A DNA stretch of 64,000 nt. It comes from Yinghuangia sp051388915. Lineage in GTDB: Bacteria > Actinomycetota > Actinomycetes > Streptomycetales > Streptomycetaceae. The notes under the pieces are model-generated. The model searched no databases, was not told where the DNA came from, and saw only the letters and a program-made list of their open reading frames with translations. The stretch is from the NCBI RefSeq assembly GCF_051388915.1, contig NZ_JBPKBH010000002.1, positions 310,001-374,000 of the forward strand, given 5' to 3'. Of the stretch, positions 58,950 to 64,000 are shown piece by piece. The stretch's first letter is position 1. Each line of letters starts with the position of its first letter. The position numbers and the translations under genes were made by a program.

Positions 58950-60215
58950 CTACCTTTCGAGTACGAGGGCGAGGCCCTGGCCGACGCCTATACACAGGGC
59001 GGCGAGTCCGGTTCCGCGGCCCGCCGCCGCGAGTTGGTGGGCGACCGATCCGGCGAGCCGGGCGCCGGAGGCGCCGAGGGGATGTCCGAGTGCTATCGCC
59101 CCACCCCGCGGGTTGACCACATCCGGGTCGAGGTCCGGCCATTCGGCGAGGCAGCCGAGGGCCTGGGCGGCGAAGGCCTCGTTCAGCTCGAAGGTCCGCA
59201 GGTCGGCGAACGTGCGCCCGGCACGGGTCAGCGCGCGGTGCACGGCGTCCACCGGACCGAGGCCGAACAACTGCGGTTCGACGCCGACGACCGCCGACGC
59301 GCCGATGCGGGCGAGGGGTTCGCGGCCGAGTTCGGCGAGGCCGTTCTCGTCGGCGAGCAGCAGCGCGGCCGCCCCGTCGTTGAGCGGCGAGGAGTTTCCG
59401 GCGGTTACCGTGCCGCCCGCCCTGAAGGCCGGGGCGAGCTTGGCCAGCGCGTCCATCGACGTGTTGTCGCGCACGCACTCGTCGCGCGTCAGCGGTGTAC
59501 GTACCCCCGCCAGGCCCTCGATCGTCGCCAACTCGCTGTCGTAGAGCCCTTGTTCCCAGGACGCTGCCGCCTTGCGGTGGCTCGCGAGGGCGAACGCGTC
59601 CTGGGCCTCGCGCGTGATTCCGTGCTTGTCCGCGATGAGCTCGGCTCCTTCACCGAGTCCGATCGTCCACTCCGGCGGCATCGCGGGGTTGACGAGGCGC
59701 CAGCCGAGGGTGGTGGACACCATCTGCTGGTGGCCCGCCGGAAAGGCGCGGTCCGGCTTGGGCAGCACCCACGGCGCGCGGCTCATCGACTCCACGCCGC
59801 CCGCGACCGCGACCGACGCGTCCCCGACGGCAATGGCACGGTACGCCTGGACCACGGCCTCCAGGCCGGACCCACACAGCCGGTTGACCGTGGTGCCCGG
59901 CACCGACACCGGAAGTCCCGCCAACAGTACGGCCATTCGGGCCACATCGCGGTTGTCCTCGCCGGCGCCGTTGGCGTCGCCGAAGAAGACGTCCCCGATC
60001 AGCGCGGGATCGAGGTCCGGGCTGCGGCCGACGAGCGCACGCAGCACGTGGGCGGCGAGGTCGTCGGGGCGCACGCCGGACAGCGCGCCGCCGTACTTGC
60101 CGATCGGCGTGCGCACGGCGTCGACGATGTAGACGTCCTTGATCCCGGCCGCGGGGCCGGAGCCGACACCGGAGGCCGCGCGCGAAGCCGGGCGGGGAGT
60201 GTGGGACGGGGTCAC
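58950..60215 (-). CDS. pcaF: 3-oxoadipyl-CoA thiolase
   Basis: 421 residues. VNRLCGSGLEAVVQA holds the acyl-accepting Cys, NPRGGAIALGHPLGASGARL the His and the C-terminal CIGVGQGLALVLE the second Cys. The thiolase splits 3-oxoadipyl-CoA into succinyl-CoA and acetyl-CoA, last step of the pathway. GTG 60215 overlaps the pcaJ stop (GTGA). An Ala/Gly-rich N terminus of about 25 residues precedes the fold. Confidence 0.94.
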   Translation of the reverse strand: MTPSHTPRPASRAASGVGSGPAAGIKDVYIVDAVRTPIGKYGGALSGVRPDDLAAHVLRALVGRSPDLDPALIGDVFFGDANGAGEDNRDVARMAVLLAGLPVSVPGTTVNRLCGSGLEAVVQAYRAIAVGDASVAVAGGVESMSRAPWVLPKPDRAFPAGHQQMVSTTLGWRLVNPAMPPEWTIGLGEGAELIADKHGITREAQDAFALASHRKAAASWEQGLYDSELATIEGLAGVRTPLTRDECVRDNTSMDALAKLAPAFRAGGTVTAGNSSPLNDGAAALLLADENGLAELGREPLARIGASAVVGVEPQLFGLGPVDAVHRALTRAGRTFADLRTFELNEAFAAQALGCLAEWPDLDPDVVNPRGGAIALGHPLGASGARLAGSVAHQLAAAGRGTGLAALCIGVGQGLALVLER

Positions 60216-61051
60216 GGGGCGGCCTTCTTCCCGGCGGCCTTGAGGCCGCGCAGCGCGAGGAGTTCGATAGGCGTGGGGGGTGCGGTGACGCCGGTCTCGG
60301 CGGCGACGCGCAGGTCCCAGCCGGTGGCCGCGCGCACCTGGTCGACGTCAACGCCCGGGTGCAGCTCGGTGAGGACGAGTTCGGCGGTTCCCGGGTCGGG
60401 GCGCAGGATGCCGAGGTCGGTGATCACCGCGACCGGTCCGGCGCCGGGCATGCCCAGGCGGGCCCGGTCGTGCGGTCCGGTGCCGTGGCCGAGGGTGGTG
60501 ACGTAGTCGAGCACGGGCACGAAGTTGCGGGTGGAGTGCCGCAGAACCATCAGCACGCGGCGGCAGTTCGCGGCGATCTCCGGGGCGCCGCCCGCGCCGG
60601 GCAGGCGGCCTTCGGGGCGTTCGGGGCCGCGGCCGACGACGCTGGTGTTGACGTTCGCGAACCTGTCGATCTGCGCGGCGCCGAGGAAGCCGACGTCCAC
60701 GCGGCCGCCTTGCAGCCAGTAGTTGAACATCTCCGGCACCGACACCACCGCGTCGGCGGTTTCCGCGAGTTCGCCGTCGCCGATGGACAGCGGGAGGCGC
60801 GTGGGCTTGGAACCGATGGTGCCGGACTCGTAGATGAGCACGAGGCCCGGATTCGCGGTGGCGCGGGCGAGGTTTGCGGCGGTGCTGGGCAGCCCGATGC
60901 CGACGAAGCAGGTACGTGCGCCCGCGAGCGCGCGGGCGGCGTTGACCTCCATGACTTCGTCGGCGGTGGCGGGCTCGGCCACGGCGGGCTCCGGCACGGA
61001 GGGCACTGCGGCCGCGGAAGCAGCGGACGAGGCGGCGGTCGCGTCGGTCAT
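60212..61051 (-). CDS. pcaJ: 3-oxoadipate CoA-transferase beta subunit
   Basis: 279 residues. ANPGLVLIYESGTIGSKPTRLPLSIGDGELAETADAVVSVPEMFNYWLQGGRVDVGFLGAAQIDRFANVNTSVVG has the catalytic Glu in YESGTIG and the conserved GAAQID loop of family I CoA transferases. With PcaI, it moves CoA from succinyl-CoA to 3-oxoadipate. A 25-residue Ala-rich leader precedes. ATG 61051 overlaps the pcaI stop. Confidence 0.93.
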   Translation of the reverse strand: MTDATAASSAASAAAVPSVPEPAVAEPATADEVMEVNAARALAGARTCFVGIGLPSTAANLARATANPGLVLIYESGTIGSKPTRLPLSIGDGELAETADAVVSVPEMFNYWLQGGRVDVGFLGAAQIDRFANVNTSVVGRGPERPEGRLPGAGGAPEIAANCRRVLMVLRHSTRNFVPVLDYVTTLGHGTGPHDRARLGMPGAGPVAVITDLGILRPDPGTAELVLTELHPGVDVDQVRAATGWDLRVAAETGVTAPPTPIELLALRGLKAAGKKAAP

Positions 61052-61863
61052 CCGGCCGACTCCTTTCGCACGTGCGTGTCGAGCCACGCGGTGAAGGCGG
61101 CGCGGTCCCGCGAGACGGCGTCCCACGCCTGGTAGAAGCCGTTGTCGCGGACGGAATAGCCGGCGGCGTACGACGGACGGCTGCCGCCCGGCACCGGCAC
61201 GACGGCGTCCACGACCCACGAGGGCAGCACCACCGCGCCCGGCGTGGGGGCGAGTTCGTCGACGATCTCCTCGACGGTCACCAGCACGCGGTCGGCGGCG
61301 AGCGCGGCTTCCTTCTGGACACCGAGCAGGCCCCAGAACTGGACGTTGCCGAGCCGGTCGGCGCGCTGCGCGTGGATGACGGTGACGTCCGGGCGCAGCG
61401 CCGCGACCGCGGCCAACTCCTCGCCCGTGAAGGGGCAGACGACCGTCGAGACGGTGTCGGTGCGGGTGGCGAGGTCGCTGCCTCGGTAACCGCGCAGGAT
61501 CGCGAAGGGCAGCCGGGAGGCGCCCGCGACATACCGGTTCGCCATCCCGGCGTGGCTGTGCTCGTCGAGTTCGAGCGGGCGCGGCCAGGCGTTCTCCACC
61601 GCGTCGCGGAAGCGGTGCAGCGAGCCGACCCCCGGGTTTCCGCCCCACGAGAAGACCAGTTTGCGGGCGCATCCGGCGCCGATGAGCTGGTCGTAGACCA
61701 CGTCGGGGGTCATCCGGACCAGGGTCAGGTCGGTGGTGCCCTGCCGGATGATCTCGTGACCGGCGGCGAACGGGATCAGGTGGGTGAAGCCTTCGAGGGC
61801 GACGGTGTCGCCGTCGTGCACGAGGTCCGCGACGGCGCCGCGGAGCGTACGTATCTCAGCCAT
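61048..61863 (-). CDS. pcaI: 3-oxoadipate CoA-transferase alpha subunit
   Basis: 271 residues. LVHDGDTVALEGFTHLIPFAAGHEIIRQGTTDLTLVRMTPDVVYDQLIGAGCARKLVFSWGGNPGVGSLHRFRDAVEN is the CoA-transferase alpha fold with its G-rich loop. First gene of the pca operon, ATG 61863, next to the operator at 61931-61946. Partner of PcaJ, whose ATG overlaps its stop. Confidence 0.93.
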   Translation of the reverse strand: MAEIRTLRGAVADLVHDGDTVALEGFTHLIPFAAGHEIIRQGTTDLTLVRMTPDVVYDQLIGAGCARKLVFSWGGNPGVGSLHRFRDAVENAWPRPLELDEHSHAGMANRYVAGASRLPFAILRGYRGSDLATRTDTVSTVVCPFTGEELAAVAALRPDVTVIHAQRADRLGNVQFWGLLGVQKEAALAADRVLVTVEEIVDELAPTPGAVVLPSWVVDAVVPVPGGSRPSYAAGYSVRDNGFYQAWDAVSRDRAAFTAWLDTHVRKESAG

Positions 61864-61930
61864 GGCAGTCGAGGAGCCCTCACGGTGCCGTGCGGAGCGG
61901 CGCGGGCGCCGCCTTGATTGTGTTCGTCTG

Positions 61931-61946
61931 GTGAACTATTGTTCAC
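61931..61946. promoter_or_regulatory. palindromic operator between pcaI and the IclR gene
   Basis: GTGAAC-TATT-GTTCAC with perfect 6-bp arms, about 70 bp from pcaI and 90 bp from the regulator ATG; a further GTTC half-site is at 61922. It suits an IclR-type regulator that senses beta-ketoadipate or protocatechuate. The AT-rich stretch around it is a good promoter location for both genes. Confidence 0.65.
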
Positions 61947-62033
61947 ATTAGTGAGCTGCCCCGAGTCTGCGGGGTGGCCCGAAGGGCTGTCAACCACTCG
62001 TCTACGACACGGCCGAAGGCCCCGGAGAGACCC

Positions 62034-63894
62034 ATGCACGCCGACGCTCCCTCCGTCCCCGACGCGTCACCGCCGCCGACCGAAGCGGTCGGGCCGCTGA
62101 TCCGCGGGCTCACCGTGCTGCGCGCGGTCGCGGCGGCCGGGGGACGCGCGAGCCTCGGCGACCTCGTACGGGCGACGGGCCTCGCGCGGTCCACGGTCGA
62201 CCGCGTCGCCGCCACCGCCACACGAATCGGGTACGCCAGGCTCGACGGCCGCGACGTCCTCCTCACCCCGAGGCTCATGGAACTGGGCAACGCCTATCTC
62301 GCCGCGACCGGCCTGCCCGACCGGCTCGGCGAACTCGCCGACGCGCTGGCGGACTCCCTCGACGAGTCGGTGTCGCTGGCGGTGCCGGACGGCGACGGCG
62401 TGCGCTTCGTACACCAGGCCGTCCGCCGCCGCACGATGGCCCTGGCGTTCCGCATCGGCGACCTCGTCCCCGCCGAACGCGCCGCTCCCGGCGCGCTGTT
62501 CGCCGCCGACTGGGACGACGCCGGGTGGGACGCGTGGGCCCGGCGGCGCGAACGCGACCCGAGCGACGCGGGGTTTCCGGCGGTACCTCCGGCGACCGGC
62601 ACCGGTCCCGTGGCGACCTTCGGGGACCGCGCCGAGGCCGCCCGGGCGGCCGGNNNNNNNNNNNNNNNNNNNNNNNNNNNNNNNNNNNNNNNNNNNNNNN
62701 NNNNNNNNNNNNNNNNNNNNNNNNNNNNNNNNNNNNNNNNNNNNNNNNNNNNNNNNNNNNNNNNNNNNNNNNNNNNNNNNNNNNNNNNNNNNNNNNCTGG
62801 ACGACCAGTTCATCGAGGCGGGGTTGGTCGCGGTGGCCGTCCCGGTGCGCGGCCCCGACGGGCGAACGTTGTGTGCGCTGAGCGTGGTGAGCCACACCAG
62901 CAGGCACGACGTGGCGTCCCTGCGCGATGCGGCGCTCGACGAACTCCTGGCGACCGCAGCGGAGATGGGGAAGCGCCTCGCCCCCGGCGCCACCCCGCCG
63001 ACCGCCCCGCCCCACACGGATCCCGCCCCCGCCGTCGCGGCCGTACTCCGCGCGTCCAAGCGCGAACTCGGCCCCGAGTTCGTCGAGTCGTTCGCCCGAG
63101 GTCTGGCGGTCATCGCGGCGTTCGACCCGACCGCCACCGAACATGCCCACGCCGCCGGGAAGTTCCCGGTGGCCCTGTCGCTCACCGCGGTCGCCGAGGC
63201 CACCGGTCTCCCCCGGGCCACCGCCCGCAGGGCGCTCATCACCTTGCAGTACCTCGGCTACGCGACGCACGACGACGGCCTGTTCCGCCTGACCCCGCGC
63301 GTGCTCGACCTGGGCTTCGCCCACCTGTCCGGTCTGACGCTGCCCGCCCTCACCACCCCCCACCTGGCCGAACTCGTGGGCAAGGTCCAGGAGTCCGCGT
63401 CGATGGCGGTGCTCGCCGACGACGACGTGCAGTACATCGCGCGCGTCCCGACGGTCCGCATCATGAGCGTCGCGATCAGCGTCGGCACCAGGTTCCCGGC
63501 GTACGCGACCTCCCTGGGCCGGGTGTTGCTCGCCGATCTGCCGGAGGACGAGCGAACGGCGCGCCTGGCCCGCATCGAACCGGCGGCGCTGACCCGCCGC
63601 ACCGTGACGTCCCGCACCCGCCTCGCGGAGATCCTCAGCGAAACCGCGGAACGCGGATTCGCCCTCGTGGACGAGGAGTTGGAGGAAGGGCTGCGCTCCC
63701 TCGCGGTGCCCGTGCGCGACGCCACCGGGCACGTGGTCGCGGCGGTCAACGTGTCCATGCACGCGAGCCGCCGTACCCCCGCCGAGGCCGAAGCCGAACT
63801 GCTGCCCGCACTCCGCGCCGCCGCGGCCGCCATCGAGGCCGACCTGACCGCCGCGACGCGCTACGCCCCGTCCGCACGCCGCACGGGCGACTGA
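62034..63894 (+). CDS. tandem IclR-type regulator of the pca operon (gene crossed by an N run)
   Basis: Two IclR units in one gene. Unit one: GLTVLRAVAAAGGRASLGDLVRATGLARSTVDRVAATATRIGYARLDG (winged helix) then an effector domain broken by the N run; after it LDDQFIEAGLVAVAVPVRGPDGRTLCALSVVS continues that domain. Unit two: VALSLTAVAEATGLPRATARRALITLQYLGYATHDDGLFRLTPR (second HTH) then a complete IclR effector domain (SASMAVLADDDVQYIARVP ... GFALVDEELEEGLRSLAVPVRDATGHVVAAVNVS). The reading frames before and after the gap do not agree with 143 N, so the gap size is wrong or a frameshift exists. ATG 62034, divergent from pcaI; a probable sensor of aromatic intermediates. Confidence 0.85.
62654..62796. 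other. assembly gap (143 N) inside the IclR-type gene
   Basis: Bases before the gap end in ...ARAAG and after it begin LDDQFIEAG; in IclR proteins these are usually joined by only a few residues, so the true missing length is probably tens of bases or fewer, not 143. Confidence 0.9.
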
Positions 63895-63903
63895 CCGGCC
63901 CGC

Positions 63904-64000
63904 CTACCCGGCACGGGGCCAGTTCACCAAAGCCGCGTGCAACGCCTCCACCGCCGCGGCCCACGACGCCCCGGTGGCCCGAGGGTGCTGGAATCCGCCC
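63904..64000 (-). CDS. C-terminal fragment of an unidentified protein, cut by window edge
   Basis: On the minus strand, 31 codons from 63999 down to a TAG at 63904-63906 read GFQHPRATGASWAAAVEALH then AALVNWPRAG, with amphipathic helical character. The rest lies outside the window. It converges on the IclR gene. Family not recognisable from this fragment. Confidence 0.4.
   Translation of the reverse strand, partial: GGFQHPRATGASWAAAVEALHAALVNWPRAG

Overview
The window is very GC-rich DNA with strongly third-position-GC-biased genes, many GTG/TTG starts and frequent 4-base stop/start overlaps. Together with actinomycete gene families (a cyclophane-type radical SAM peptide system, DUF3068, a secreted M1 peptidase, a pcaIJFHGBL-type operon, ECF sigma/ZAS anti-sigma) this points to a Streptomyces-like actinobacterium; genus is not determinable from the sequence. 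Most of the window looks like chromosomal metabolic and accessory DNA. I saw no rRNA, tRNA, CRISPR array, transposase or phage gene. Three runs of N (9655-9773, 33109-33229, 62654-62796) mark assembly gaps.

Layout. 1-0.73 kb: a 38-bp/76-bp tandem repeat array. 0.9-6.2 kb: permease, 2H phosphoesterase, P450, small unknown, beta-carbonic anhydrase, aldo/keto reductase. 6.3-8.9 kb (minus strand): the most interesting locus, a RiPP-like cassette consisting of a 77-residue precursor with five Phe-Asn-Ser-aromatic/His-Val repeats, an FxsB-type radical SAM/SPASM maturase and an AAC(3)-fold acetyltransferase, with a leader RNA that can hide the precursor's ribosome binding site and a strong hairpin between precursor and maturase. 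9-11.2 kb: ArsR regulator, a perfect 15-bp-arm dyad and an MFS exporter. 11.3-17.3 kb: a 1233-residue trypsin/P-loop NTPase/Pro-Thr-rich/membrane protein divergent from a 623-residue unknown. 17.4-21.6 kb: a translationally coupled four-gene operon (PaaK-like adenylating enzyme, small alpha-beta protein, GNAT, Acg-type nitroreductase-like protein).

21.7-28.7 kb: M1 peptidase, hydroxyacyl-CoA dehydrogenase, LapA-like membrane protein, CX5R phosphatase, acyl-CoA ligase, NAD-binding protein, DinB-like protein. 28.9-31.3 kb: an HhH glycosylase-like gene with split LigD phosphoesterase and polymerase modules (NHEJ-type repair). 31.4-37.2 kb: EthD-like protein, GtrA, DUF3068, ankyrin lipoprotein, serine hydrolase, then an 18-bp repeat array. 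37.3-40.5 kb: NTF2-like protein, AAC(2')-type acetyltransferase, nucleoside deaminase, TmrB-type ATPase, methyltransferase, a small resistance-flavoured cluster. 40.8-43.1 kb: leaderless quinone oxidoreductase, Rho-N-domain protein and a free-standing winged-helix regulator.

43.1-48.5 kb: a PucR regulator divergent from an NCS1 permease, nitrilase-family amidohydrolase and agmatinase-family ureohydrolase, probably uptake and breakdown of a guanidino or related nitrogen compound. 48.6-50.2 kb: DHA2 MFS exporter behind a TetR-type operator that recurs at 32.3 kb. 50.6-52.1 kb: ECF sigma factor and its zinc anti-sigma factor. 52.3-63.9 kb: MBL hydrolase, then the beta-ketoadipate operon pcaI-pcaJ-pcaF-pcaH-pcaG-pcaB-pcaL-pobA on the minus strand (4-hydroxybenzoate to protocatechuate to succinyl-CoA plus acetyl-CoA), divergent from a tandem IclR-type regulator with a palindromic operator between them.
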